Under the pieces are notes generated by a model that did not search any database, was not told the origin of the DNA, and worked only from the letters and a program-made list of their open reading frames with translations. From Anthracocystis setariae (taxonomy: Eukaryota; Basidiomycota; Ustilaginomycetes; Ustilaginales; Ustilaginaceae): a stretch of DNA of 64,000 nucleotides. Every line of letters starts with the position of its first letter. Position 1 is the first letter of the stretch. The stretch lies in contig CAKMXJ010000032.1 in the NCBI GenBank assembly GCA_928724745.1, positions 124,001-188,000 on the forward strand, given 5' to 3'. This document shows, piece after piece, positions 8,569-18,538 of the stretch. The translations under genes and the position numbers were made by a program.

Positions 8569-10734
8569 ATGGTATCTTATCGGCACTCTACAGCTTTGCT
8601 GCGAAGCACGGCTCGCTCAGCGTCGAACGCAGCGGGACGTACGAGGATCACCAAGCCAAACGCTATCGAGCGACAAGCAGTCTCAGCAACGCTAAGCTCG
8701 AAATCGCGATGCAATCCCGCACCTTTGCTCTCCACTCGATCGCTCCACACCTCTCGCTCTGTCTCTTGGCCGCTTTTAGCTAACCCGGAGCCACCAGCCG
8801 TGGCCGAGGCAAACGAAACCGAACATGCAGTCATCTCTACCTTTGACCTCTTTTCGGTCGGAATTGGGCCGTCATCTTCGCACACCGTCGGACCCATGCG
8901 AGCAGGCGTCATCTTTGTTTCGGACCTAGCCGACCAGGATCTGCTGCATCGAGTCCACACCATCAAGGTCAACCTGTATGGCTCTCTCGCTCTTACGGGC
9001 GCCGGCCACATGACTCCGCAGGCTCTTCTGGGTGGTCTGGAAGGGGACGATTGCGAAACGGTGGATCCTCCTTCAGTGCCGGTGCGATTCGAAGAGATCA
9101 AGAAGGAGAAAAAGATCCATCTAGGAAAGAATCTGTGGAAGACGCTGGGCAAGAGCGAGCGAGCAAATGTGGACAAGGTGGTCGAGTTCGACTACGACAG
9201 GGACCTCAAGTGGATGTTCGGACAGGTGCTGCCGCATCACAGCAACGGCATCCGCATGAGTGTGTTTGATGAGCAAGGAGAGATGTTGGCCACCAACGAC
9301 TACTACTCGGTAGGTGGGGGTTTCGTTGTCAACGGTGCCTTGGCCACGCCCTCGTCTAGCAAGGCTGGCAAAGCTGCGCGGTCTAAAACAACACCTAAGG
9401 ATGCAGAGCCAGGTTCCAGTGGCGTCTCGCTGCATGACGAAAGTTTGGAGGTGTCGGCGCATCCGATCGATTGGGGCGAAAATGTCTTTTACAAGCAGAT
9501 CCGTCGTAGCGATGCCGAAGACGGACGAAGAGCCGGTTCTTCCGCCAACTCTCCGAACCTGCTCCCGCAAGTGGAAGCGCCATCGACCTCGCTTACCAAG
9601 CCTAGACCATCGGACGAGCCAGAGAAGCTCACCTCGCGAGCCACCAACGGGCCTCCATTCCCGTACCACAACGCCGCATCGCTGCTTCGTCAGTGCAAGA
9701 CCCGCAACCTCACCATCGCGCAAGTGGTGTACGAGAATGAGCTCACGTGGAACCGTCCCGAGGTGGTGCACGACAAGCTGGTCAAGATCTGGACCACCAT
9801 GGATGAATGCATCCGAGCCGGAGTCGAGAGCACCGAGGTGACGTTGCCGGGACCGTTGGCTGTTCGACGACGAGCACCTTCGCTGTACCAACGTCTGTTG
9901 CGCGGACTGTACCGTGGGGCGTCGTTGCCGATGCATGGTGGCGCGAGCGGTCGCACTTCGTTGGGTGGCAATTCGGATGGACCGGGGATCGATTCTGCAC
10001 CTCCGACGCGTGCCTCTACGGATATGGTGACGCAGATGTCGACACCGGGTCTAGCACGTACACGGATGATCGGTAACTTCAACCACCCTGTCATGCCATG
10101 TCCACCGCGACGAACCAACTTCCCCGCCATCGACTACCTCACCTGCTACGCCATCGCCACCAACGAACAGAACGCCGCGGGCGGACGCATCGTCACCGCC
10201 CCCACCAACGGTGCGGCCGGTGTCCTGCCGAGCGTACTCAAGTACTGTTTCGAGTTCATCTTTGACGATGATCCAGTGCGGGATTTGGAGAACTTCCTGT
10301 TGACGGCAGCGGCGATTGGTATGCTGTTCAAACGCGGGGCCACGTTGAGTGCCGCCGAGGGCGGATGCATGGCCGAAGTCGGCGTCGCTACCGCCATGGC
10401 TGCGGCCGGATTCGTCGCCGTCCTGGGCGGAAGCCCCGAAAAAGTACTTCAGGCTAGCGTGATCGGGATCGAACACAATCTAGGACTTACTTGCGACCCG
10501 CTCAACGGTCAGGTCCAAATCCCCTGCATCGAACGAAACGCCCTAGGCGCAGTCAAAGCCGTCACAGCCGCCCAACTCGCCCTCGCAGGCGACGGCAAAC
10601 ATAGCGTCAGCTTAGACGACGCTATAACTGCCATGCGTGAAACCGCCAGAGATATGCACACGAGTTACAAGGAGACCAGTTTAGGCGGTCTAGCTACCGC
10701 CGTCAAAGTACCCGTAGCTATCCCGGATTGCTAG
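8569..10734 (+). CDS. L-serine dehydratase, iron-sulfur type, mitochondrial-like
   Basis: Converts L-serine to pyruvate and ammonia using a [4Fe-4S] cluster. The N-terminal beta domain is marked by FDLFSVGIGPSSSHTVGPMRAG and the C-terminal alpha domain by PTNGAAGVLPSVLKYC. Cluster cysteines are visible as Cys600 (GGCMAE), Cys642 (TCDPLNG) and Cys653 (IPCIERN). Their spacing of 42 and 11 equals my recollection of the bacterial Legionella enzyme. The protein ends exactly in Cys721, which matches the C-terminal 'tail-in-mouth' cysteine of that family. A Ser/Arg-rich N-terminus of about 75 residues looks like a mitochondrial presequence. At 721 aa it is much longer than bacterial single-chain enzymes (about 450), owing to that leader and two low-complexity insertions near residues 260-360 and 430-500. 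I chose the ATG at 8569 because it opens the presequence. Confidence 0.94.
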   Translation: MVSYRHSTALLRSTARSASNAAGRTRITKPNAIERQAVSATLSSKSRCNPAPLLSTRSLHTSRSVSWPLLANPEPPAVAEANETEHAVISTFDLFSVGIGPSSSHTVGPMRAGVIFVSDLADQDLLHRVHTIKVNLYGSLALTGAGHMTPQALLGGLEGDDCETVDPPSVPVRFEEIKKEKKIHLGKNLWKTLGKSERANVDKVVEFDYDRDLKWMFGQVLPHHSNGIRMSVFDEQGEMLATNDYYSVGGGFVVNGALATPSSSKAGKAARSKTTPKDAEPGSSGVSLHDESLEVSAHPIDWGENVFYKQIRRSDAEDGRRAGSSANSPNLLPQVEAPSTSLTKPRPSDEPEKLTSRATNGPPFPYHNAASLLRQCKTRNLTIAQVVYENELTWNRPEVVHDKLVKIWTTMDECIRAGVESTEVTLPGPLAVRRRAPSLYQRLLRGLYRGASLPMHGGASGRTSLGGNSDGPGIDSAPPTRASTDMVTQMSTPGLARTRMIGNFNHPVMPCPPRRTNFPAIDYLTCYAIATNEQNAAGGRIVTAPTNGAAGVLPSVLKYCFEFIFDDDPVRDLENFLLTAAAIGMLFKRGATLSAAEGGCMAEVGVATAMAAAGFVAVLGGSPEKVLQASVIGIEHNLGLTCDPLNGQVQIPCIERNALGAVKAVTAAQLALAGDGKHSVSLDDAITAMRETARDMHTSYKETSLGGLATAVKVPVAIPDC

Positions 10735-10863
10735 ACGACTCAGATATTGGACAATGCGAATTACGGTTTAAAATTTGGTTCTCCATGAGATATAATGATA
10801 TCGACCCAGAACAGTGGTATCGGTGCCGTACAAATGAGAAGAATGAAGAACGATAGACAAGGG

Positions 10864-13800
10864 CTACATATCGGTGCCCCAGATGTCGTGCAGGATGCCG
10901 CTCCATTCGGACGAGCCCAGCACATCGTTCAGGATGAAGTCGAGACTCTCCAATGCCACCCCGGCCTGTTCTGGTGCCTGAGCTGATCCGTTCGTGCCCG
11001 CCATTCCATTCGCTGGTACGCCGCCTCTAGTTGCATCGGGGAAATTGAAGTCGGGATTCGGCGGCGTTTGGTAGTGGCTCGAAGCGGATGAACCTCCAGG
11101 GACGCCAGGTGGCTGGATGCCAGAGCGCTGATGTTGACTTGGTCCGTTCATGTGTCCCGTCTGTTGCTGCTGTTGTTGTTGGTTGGTGGTCGGCGGGAAA
11201 CGCGCTAGTGAAGGCTCGCCATATCCCCCAGCAGGTCCCGGAAGAGCAGCCGCAAGTGACTCGCTCGAGCTTGGGGCAAATGTATGCGCACCCTGGGCAT
11301 TTCTCGCATCGCTGAACCGCGACGCCGTAGCAATATTGGAATCGAAGAGAGACGCTGTCACCGAGTACGAGTTGGCTGCCACACCCGGAGGAACCGGTCC
11401 TCTCCCGTCATGAGCCACAGCCCCATGCCCATCCCGGGGAACAGCGCCGGTCGATTCTGGAGTCGAGTCGAACGATCGTCGCATGGCGAGATCATCAGGC
11501 AAAAACGCCGCGTAGCGCGTTATGTCCGGAGGTCCTCCGGGAACTCTAGGTCGAAGTAACGGTTGAGTGGGTCGATCGTATCGCGGGTGGACTTTGTCGT
11601 CGCGCCGAAGAGCGTTGTCCGCGGCAGAAGTGGTCCGGTGATGCTCCTTTTTCCTGCTGCAGTCGGTCCAGGTGACGATGACTTTGAGCATACCCTGCAG
11701 AATGTAAGCACAGGTGGCAGGAATGCTGCCGCTTTGGATCGATCCGTTCGGGTCAAGTGACAACAGAGCCGAAATCACGTTGCTAAACACCAGCTGCCAC
11801 GAGTCGGATCGCTTGGGGGGTGTTTTCCAGAGCTGAAACATAGTGGCGTGCAGTTCCATGGCGTTGAAGGCAGCTTCAAGTGCGTATCCGCAAAGGTTCA
11901 TGATAGGCACCACCGTTCGAGATTGCTGAGCCACCATCCATCGATTGCCACGCGACGCCGAAACTGCTCCTGTGGGACCAGGACTATCCGATGGCGGCGC
12001 AACTGGAGCTGCTTTGGCATCTCGGCAGATGATGCCGATGTTAACCAAAACCTTTTCGGCGGCCAAGATGCGATGCTCTCCATATCTTGTCAGGAACTCT
12101 CTCGTGTCATCAGAAGCACTTTCACCGCGGATGAGCAAAGCCAGCTCGTGGGCAGGGATGTTCTCCTTCCTGTCAATGCCCAATCCACGGAAGATGCCGG
12201 CCCCGAGAACCAAAAGGTAGCCAGCCGTCGTTTCGGTGGACAACCAAGTCCGAAGAAGTCGTGAGTCGCTGGCGTCGTCGGGAAGGCGCTGTCTGAACTC
12301 GTGGTCGATATCTTCGACAAGCTTCCTGTAATCATCGAGGATATCCGAGATCTTGTACAAGCGCTTTGCTTCGGGGAGGTCGATTGGCGTCGTTCGAATG
12401 GCATGAAAGGCGACCAGCAGCTGTTTCATGGCCAAAACGCGCATGGAAAGCCCAATGCTGCCGATCCTACGAGTTCGCGACCACCTCTTCTTGGCGAACA
12501 GGTCGTTCTCCATACATGCTGGGACACTGCTTGGGCGGAGGACACGAGAAAGATCGGTTTCATCTGGAGTGTTCTCTTGCGGCAAGGTCAGAGAGCGACT
12601 CCATCCGTCGGAAAAGAAGCGCTCGTCGACGCTTTCGTATAGCTCGTCGTCGCCGATGGTGAAGCACGTATACCAGGTCTTTACGCTGGCCCAGGCCATC
12701 CTTGTGCGTTTTGTATCGAAATCGTCGAGTTGCTGGTTTTCGGATGAAAAGAACGAGTAAGGAGCAGCTGCAGTGCATGCCATGCGATCGAGCCGAACGG
12801 AGCGAGCGAACCTTTCAGCGGAGTTGATGAGTGCATCGGTACGGATGCGATTCCGGGATGGTCCTGGAATACACGAGATATCAAGCGGAAAGAGAGAAAG
12901 CAGCTCCAAGGCTTCGACGGCCTTGGTGGAGCGAGGCGATGTGAGCATGAGTCGCGCGGTATCACGGATGATAAACCTTGCGATCGAGAAGCGCAAGACA
13001 TCGTCTGCAGGGTCGCGAAGATGCTGAAGCGCGATGAGGTAGAGCACCTGTTCGAGGAGCTGGGTAGATAGCGTTTGTCTCCCCTGTAGCGCATCCTGAC
13101 GGATCTGGTATGCATTGGAAACGTGAGGCAACCACAGGGTCAGATTTTCCTCGCACCAGTCGCTGAGGATCTTGGATTTCTCGTTCGAGACCAGCTCGCG
13201 GACGTCCGTCTCGATGGTAGCTCGTGCCGATACAAGACGGAAGACCTTGGAAGCAAATCCATTCTGGCGCGGAACAAGCTCGGTGAGTAACGTGAGTGGT
13301 CGACTCCGTGTCGAGAAGCGCTCCCAAGTATCGATGTCGGCTGTATCTTTGGGACTCCTCTCCTGCGTCTTGATGTACGTTTCAGATTGGTCCAAGGTGG
13401 CGGACGAAGGTGGTGGAGTGCCTTCATTGTCGGAAGAGGTGGGGGTCTTAGAAACAAGTCGAGCTTCGGATGGGTAGACAATCTGATCGCCAAGCACGCG
13501 TCCTCCGGCGAGTGTGCGGTCATCGGCATTGAAAGGAGGAAGGGCAGACGGCATCCTACCAGCGCTACTACTTGAACTGCTGATGCTCATCCTACCAGCT
13601 TTGGAGCTGGTGGATGGGGTTTGGGATGCAGGAGCAGCGCGGCGTCTCGTTGGCGCTGAAGAGGCCGTCTTGTCATCGGAAGCGGCGGTCTTTGCCTTTT
13701 TCTTGTTGGAGTCATCGACAATGCAAGAGATTTGTAGCGTCTTGCAGCGATGGCAGGCCTGATGATCCGGAAGCGGTAGTGGACTCGAGGGCACTTGAAG

Positions 13801-13980
13801 GTCCGGAAGTTCGCATCTCGCTTTGCGCTGCTGACACATTTGGCACGAGCGTCGTGCATGTGTGCGTCTGGGTCGCTTCTGGATGCGGGGCACATCGGAG
13901 GCATCGTCGACCGACGCGGAACCGCCCGGAAAGGATGAGTCTTGTTGGTAGCCCGACGGCGGTGGGTCGCGCTGCTCCAT
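10864..13980 (-). CDS. Zn2Cys6 fungal transcription factor, 1038 aa
   Basis: Second binuclear-zinc regulator of the window. The cluster is Cys46, 49, 56, 76, 79 and 86; the loop between the third and fourth cysteines (19 residues) is longer than usual, but all six ligands are present within a basic setting. A fungal transcription factor middle region follows at about residues 230-650. The C-terminal third is low-complexity and contains a seven-glutamine run, typical of activation regions. The gene converges on the serine dehydratase with only 129 bases between stops. Start at a true ATG. The target genes are unknown; a link to serine metabolism is not supported by anything except position. 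Confidence 0.92.
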   Translation of the reverse strand: MEQRDPPPSGYQQDSSFPGGSASVDDASDVPRIQKRPRRTHARRSCQMCQQRKARCELPDLQVPSSPLPLPDHQACHRCKTLQISCIVDDSNKKKAKTAASDDKTASSAPTRRRAAPASQTPSTSSKAGRMSISSSSSSAGRMPSALPPFNADDRTLAGGRVLGDQIVYPSEARLVSKTPTSSDNEGTPPPSSATLDQSETYIKTQERSPKDTADIDTWERFSTRSRPLTLLTELVPRQNGFASKVFRLVSARATIETDVRELVSNEKSKILSDWCEENLTLWLPHVSNAYQIRQDALQGRQTLSTQLLEQVLYLIALQHLRDPADDVLRFSIARFIIRDTARLMLTSPRSTKAVEALELLSLFPLDISCIPGPSRNRIRTDALINSAERFARSVRLDRMACTAAAPYSFFSSENQQLDDFDTKRTRMAWASVKTWYTCFTIGDDELYESVDERFFSDGWSRSLTLPQENTPDETDLSRVLRPSSVPACMENDLFAKKRWSRTRRIGSIGLSMRVLAMKQLLVAFHAIRTTPIDLPEAKRLYKISDILDDYRKLVEDIDHEFRQRLPDDASDSRLLRTWLSTETTAGYLLVLGAGIFRGLGIDRKENIPAHELALLIRGESASDDTREFLTRYGEHRILAAEKVLVNIGIICRDAKAAPVAPPSDSPGPTGAVSASRGNRWMVAQQSRTVVPIMNLCGYALEAAFNAMELHATMFQLWKTPPKRSDSWQLVFSNVISALLSLDPNGSIQSGSIPATCAYILQGMLKVIVTWTDCSRKKEHHRTTSAADNALRRDDKVHPRYDRPTQPLLRPRVPGGPPDITRYAAFLPDDLAMRRSFDSTPESTGAVPRDGHGAVAHDGRGPVPPGVAANSYSVTASLFDSNIATASRFSDARNAQGAHTFAPSSSESLAAALPGPAGGYGEPSLARFPPTTNQQQQQQQTGHMNGPSQHQRSGIQPPGVPGGSSASSHYQTPPNPDFNFPDATRGGVPANGMAGTNGSAQAPEQAGVALESLDFILNDVLGSSEWSGILHDIWGTDM

Positions 13981-15603
13981 AGTAGCGGAACAGAGGCGAA
14001 GAAAGGAAAGCGGACGCTATCTTGAAAGCATCGAGAATGGGTGACTCTAACCAACAGGGCAACGCGATCGGGAAGAGCAGAGCTGCAAGGTGGGTATCGA
14101 TTCAGATGAAAGGTGGGACCCGAGGCGTGGCGTTGAAGTAGGGAGCCGATGTCAGAGCGCGCCAAGTGCGGTATGGCTGATGATGGAAGCGAACCAGGCG
14201 CGGTGCAACTAGCAGGTGACGGTGAAATCGAGAACACGAAATGACATGCGGTAGTTGGATGTCAGAAAGGTGAATCGGAGCTTCCAGGCGGATGGTTGAG
14301 AGAGCAAGGACGCGGCAGGTGGTGGAATGGTAGGAGGGTGGCTATGTGGAATGAGATGATGAACAAGAGCAACGTCGAAAGATGATGCTTGTTGCGATTT
14401 CAGCTGCGCATCTTGGCTAGTGAGGAAGAGGACGAGGTCGATGCAGCTAAGATAGAAGAGCAGGTGTAGTGCAGTGCAACTCAGCAGACAGTCAAGTCGT
14501 GATTGAATATTTGGACAGAAACAGCGATGTCTTTGCCTTGACGCTTGTTTTCGGGATGGCCGATGCGAGCCCACGCTGACCCTCATGTAGGGGTCGGGAG
14601 CGCACCGAACCAACGCTAAAAAAAGCCGACTTTGACCCAAAAAGAAGCCAACATCGTGCGTTGCAACTGCGCCTTGATTTGGTTCCACGGACCCGACTGC
14701 ACAAAGCTGCACAACGCTGCATTCTCGCATTCCGAACACCCGAAACTCTGCCATGATGCTATGATACAGAACAATGCTGTAACTTGCTCGTGATACAGTG
14801 CCGTCCCGACTCGCGACCGCAGTGGCTTGTTCTGCGCGTCGAAGCGGCGGTTCGGTAGCCGCAGGCCTGTCAAGCTCACTTCGAAGCATCCGTAGCAAGC
14901 TAAAACAGGGGATACCTGAACGAACTCATCATCACAAATGCAGGAACAACTAAAGAGGTCCGACTCAGCCTTGGCTTCGAGGGAAATGGCGCAGAATCAT
15001 CGGGGTTGCGACCCACAAATTCGGCTAAAGAAAATGCCGACCAACAAGTGCAAATCAGGCCTACTCACCACTCTTGCACCATCGCTCCTTTTTCAACTCA
15101 GCCAGCAATCCTCCATCATGAACTCATGCGACTTAACTCACGCGCTCAATCTGTATCGGTCAACAAAGCATCCATTCATTTAAACACGCACATCGAGCCG
15201 ATATAGCATTACTCTGCCGCGACATTCGCCAGCGTCCCATCCGTGGGAAAAGGGTTCGCCGAGTCATGCTTCCCGCTCACTTGGCTCGGCGCGCGCGCCG
15301 GCGGCGAGAAGGAGCGGATCCAATTTGTGCCTGAATATCAATCACGATTCGCCCTCACCCCATCCGTACCCGCCTACCGTCTCGACGAGCCCCGACGACG
15401 GTCAACGCAATCTTCACTGCACACCCCATAGAGGGCAGCGTTCTAATTTCCTCGTTCGCGCCGTCTTCCAATCCCGCGAACAGTCCCGACAAACGACGGT
15501 TACAGTACTGGGTTGGATGGAATCCGGTCTAGTAGTCGAAAGGCCGAGCATGACTGTAGAGCGCCTCGATTCCGCCGGAAACGCTTCCGCAGGAAAACTG
15601 TCT
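13981..15603. promoter_or_regulatory. long upstream region of the second Zn2Cys6 factor
   Basis: This 1.6-kb gap lies 5' of the transcription factor and 3' of the acyltransferase. I see no gene. It is T/A-richer in its middle, and it contains a TACAGTA 7-mer at 15501-15507 close to the acyltransferase 3' end. Long regulatory regions are common ahead of fungal regulators, so this is the likely role. Confidence 0.45.
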
Positions 15604-16935
15604 CTAGCCAAGATGTTCTGGCAGAGGCCCCATAGGACACAGCTGGAAGAAGCGATCCTTGCCAAATTGAATCAGGGCCGCCCTTTTGTGTGCAAAGTCG
15701 ATCCACTTTTCCACATTGCCTCCCACCATCATTTCGTACTGGACCATTTTCGTGTTGGACAATCTGGGTTCCGAAACACACTGAGTCGTCGACGCGTCCA
15801 ACAAGAACATGAGGTGCACCACGCTTCCCATCCACGATCGCACACGGTGAGGACCACGGAAGCGCTCGTCTCCCACCAGAGCATGGAAGCCTCGGTCGTG
15901 CTGTCCTGCCGAATAGAAATCCTTGAGATTCGACTGCTTCGAGTAGTAGATCTCAACATAGCCCCACGGTTCGCCATCCCATTCGCCGATCAGACCGATC
16001 GAGTAAGCATTCTTCTCGCCTTGCTGCATACCGGCAAGCTGGTCCTCTCGGCTAAGCCGTTGTCTCCAACCTTCATTGACGCGGTCGGTGGCATGCCATG
16101 CCGTGATCAGGTCGACGTCCTTCGAGTTGGAGGACGAGGCGACACGAAACGTGAGATGAGCATTGAGTCCAGGGATGAATCGCGAGTAGATCGGACCGGC
16201 TGACGGAGGTGGCTTGAACGGTTCTACAAGAGGGTCCAACACCGTCGCTGCATTCGACGAGGTCAATGCTGCGATCGTGTTGGCATCAGCGAGAGGCAGC
16301 ACCCAAGGTGCAAACCCAACGCTTGGGGATCCGTGTCCTTGCCAGAAAGCAGCTCGCGAGACAAGCACGCGAGTCAAGTCTATTTGTGTCTTGGCTCCCG
16401 GCGTCGAGAGAGAGGTGCGCGTGGAGGGGTCTAGGATAGCAAGTCGCGAAGCGATCAAGTAGCTCACCACGTCCGATGGCAGCCCCTCGGATCGCAAAAG
16501 CACGTGTTCCTGCTGTGGCCATAGAGCGAAGAAGGTGTTGATCCAATTCCACACCTTTTGGGCTGTCACACCCTGCGTAGCTTCAGATGATTGCAATTGG
16601 GCCTCTGCAAAGCGTGTCGTTCGGAATGCAAGACTGTTTGTATCCGGCTCGGATGATGGGTTCGGATAAGGTGGGCAAGGCGAGGTGACGACCAGTGTGT
16701 TGCTCGTATCGATCCAGTCGTGTGGTTTGTGCGCAGATAGCTTGACGATATGTCGGACGCGTCGAGCTTGTTCATCGCTCGGCTCAGCCTGGCCAGCATC
16801 CGGGGCAGGCTTTTGGTGAGAGACGATGATGGTAAATTTGGTTCCATTGGGAAGGCTGAAGGGATAATCGTCCGGCAGCACCACGACCGGTGCCTTTTTG
16901 GTCTGCGGCGAAGCGATGTGTGCCAGCGCCGACAT
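15604..16935 (-). CDS. SidF/SidL-type hydroxyornithine acyltransferase (siderophore)
   Basis: GNAT-fold acyltransferase of the AlcB/RhbD/SidF/SidL family, which transfers an acyl group from CoA to N5-hydroxyornithine during hydroxamate siderophore (ferrichrome-type) synthesis. The C-terminal half holds the family signature in order: AWHATDRVNEGWR, then IGLIGEWDGEPWGYVEIYY, then DRGFHALVGDERFRGPHR, then EPRLSNTKM and FAHKRAALI. The N-terminal half is the less conserved domain usual for these 400-500 aa enzymes (443 aa here). Start at a true ATG. It is divergent from the MDR oxidoreductase with 456 bases between starts. No NRPS, ornithine oxygenase or iron transporter is in the window, so it stands outside a siderophore cluster. 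Acetyl versus a larger acyl donor cannot be decided from the sequence. Confidence 0.9.
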   Translation of the reverse strand: MSALAHIASPQTKKAPVVVLPDDYPFSLPNGTKFTIIVSHQKPAPDAGQAEPSDEQARRVRHIVKLSAHKPHDWIDTSNTLVVTSPCPPYPNPSSEPDTNSLAFRTTRFAEAQLQSSEATQGVTAQKVWNWINTFFALWPQQEHVLLRSEGLPSDVVSYLIASRLAILDPSTRTSLSTPGAKTQIDLTRVLVSRAAFWQGHGSPSVGFAPWVLPLADANTIAALTSSNAATVLDPLVEPFKPPPSAGPIYSRFIPGLNAHLTFRVASSSNSKDVDLITAWHATDRVNEGWRQRLSREDQLAGMQQGEKNAYSIGLIGEWDGEPWGYVEIYYSKQSNLKDFYSAGQHDRGFHALVGDERFRGPHRVRSWMGSVVHLMFLLDASTTQCVSEPRLSNTKMVQYEMMVGGNVEKWIDFAHKRAALIQFGKDRFFQLCPMGPLPEHLG

Positions 16936-17391
16936 CTTGATGCGACGGTCTCTGGGCAGAAGAGGTGTGTCTATGTGGTGTGAGGAATGCTAGATGCGCC
17001 ATCACATGCGTGCATTATTGAGTCTTGCCAAGCAAGCACACTCCCACCCGACTCGCTCGCTCCGACTCGATGATCCCACGTCGGCTGAACCGAAAAGGGT
17101 CCAAGCTCTCGAGCCTGTCACTTTTTGTTTTGGTTTTCGAGGTGCGACCTCCACACAGGTCACTTGGATCTAACACAAACCTTTCACGGCCGAAAATTAG
17201 ACATCGCCTCATTTAACCAGAGCCGGAGACCTTATTAACCGGCCCACCGGCTCGTGCTGGCATGCCCTGTCAAGTCGTTGAATGGCATTCACCCTGCCAT
17301 CCAAATCTTCGCAACTCTCCCCGCATTAGACCATCACCACCATTCCCTGTGTCATCTCCTTTCCCAACTACAGACTAAGCACAGATCAAAC
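16936..17391. promoter_or_regulatory. divergent promoter, acyltransferase / MDR oxidoreductase
   Basis: This 456-base region serves two divergent genes. I searched it by eye on both strands for GATAA or TTATC, the core bound by iron-responsive GATA factors such as Urbs1, and found none. Pyrimidine-rich stretches (17290-17370) precede the MDR start, as is common in fungal promoters. Confidence 0.5.
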
Positions 17392-18432
17392 ATGAGGGCG
17401 TTCTATCTGCAGAAAGACATTGCTCCAGCGGAGCTCGCCTCGACGCTGTCGAACAACGTTCCTGAACCCAAACCGGAACCCGACTCGACCGAGGTGTTGG
17501 TAGACGTCTATTCGGCAGCATTCAACTTCTTCGACATCCTGCAAATGCAGGGCAAATACCAGATCAAGCGCCCGCACCCTTACATGCCCGGTGTCGAGAT
17601 GGCGGGGATCATCTCGAAAGACTCGCCGATCCCGGATGGATGCGACTTCATCGCCGGCAAGACGCGCGTCTTCGGCGCAGCGCTCGGTGCATACGGCGAA
17701 AAGACCAAGGCAGACTACTGGCAGTTGATGGAGATTCCGGAGGGTATTTCGATGGAACAGGCAGCTGGTTTGTTTGTGACTTGGCCCACGAGTTATGCGG
17801 CTCTCAAGTTCCGTGCCGAGGTGCAGCCGGATGAGTGGGTGCTGGTCCATGCTGGTGCCGGTGGCGTTGGCATCTGTGCGATTCAGATCGCCAAAGCGAT
17901 GGGTGCCAGGGTCATCGCTACGGCTGGGTCTGCTGATAAGCTTCGCGTTTGCAAAGAGGTCGGTGGAGCCGACTTCGCCGTCAACTATCGCGATGCCGAC
18001 TGGCAGGCGCAGGTGAAGAAGATCACCGAAGGGCACGGTGTCGATGTGGTATACGACCCCGTGGGCATGATCATCCCTTCGCTCAAGGTGATTGCGTGGA
18101 ACGGTCGTCTCATCGTCGTCGGCTTCGTTGCCGGTACGATCGAGAAGATCCCCGCCAATCTGATCCTGCTCAAGAACGTCGCCGTCACGGGTGTTCATTG
18201 GGGTGCATACACTCAGAACCAGCCGGACAAGATCGGCGAGACGTGGACGGCGTTGTTGGACATGTTCAAGACCAAGCAGATCGTGCCGACCGTGTTCGAG
18301 CACATCTACGAGGGGCTAGAAGAGGTGCCTCAGGGTTTGAAGGATCTGGCCGAACGCAAGACGTGGGGTAAAGCGGTTGTCAGGATTCGCGCCGACCCGG
18401 AACACCCGCCTAAGGGAAAGCACAAGCTTTGA
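17392..18432 (+). CDS. quinone oxidoreductase-like MDR protein
   Basis: Zinc-free medium-chain dehydrogenase/reductase of the NADPH:quinone oxidoreductase type, 346 aa. The cofactor fold is clear: HAGAGGVGICAIQIAKAMGARVIATAGSADK, followed by the GADFAVNYRDADW and VDVVYDPVG segments. The structural zinc cysteines of alcohol dehydrogenases are absent. The N-terminal catalytic domain carries the PYMPGVEMAGII motif. The frame is open from 17254, but the first 46 residues look like leader; the ATG at 17392 has a good context (caaacATGa) and begins at the usual family N-terminus. It ends in a basic tail. It converges on the OYE gene, with 106 bases between stops. Substrate unknown; quinones or conjugated enones are typical. 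Confidence 0.92.
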   Translation: MRAFYLQKDIAPAELASTLSNNVPEPKPEPDSTEVLVDVYSAAFNFFDILQMQGKYQIKRPHPYMPGVEMAGIISKDSPIPDGCDFIAGKTRVFGAALGAYGEKTKADYWQLMEIPEGISMEQAAGLFVTWPTSYAALKFRAEVQPDEWVLVHAGAGGVGICAIQIAKAMGARVIATAGSADKLRVCKEVGGADFAVNYRDADWQAQVKKITEGHGVDVVYDPVGMIIPSLKVIAWNGRLIVVGFVAGTIEKIPANLILLKNVAVTGVHWGAYTQNQPDKIGETWTALLDMFKTKQIVPTVFEHIYEGLEEVPQGLKDLAERKTWGKAVVRIRADPEHPPKGKHKL

Positions 18433-18538
18433 ATTGATTCCATATCGAGTACCACTGTTTGTCATTCGTAACTTTGCCATTCGAAACGATTCTAATTTGT
18501 GTCTAACGATGGATGAGTCGAACTCAGATCATGTGGTG

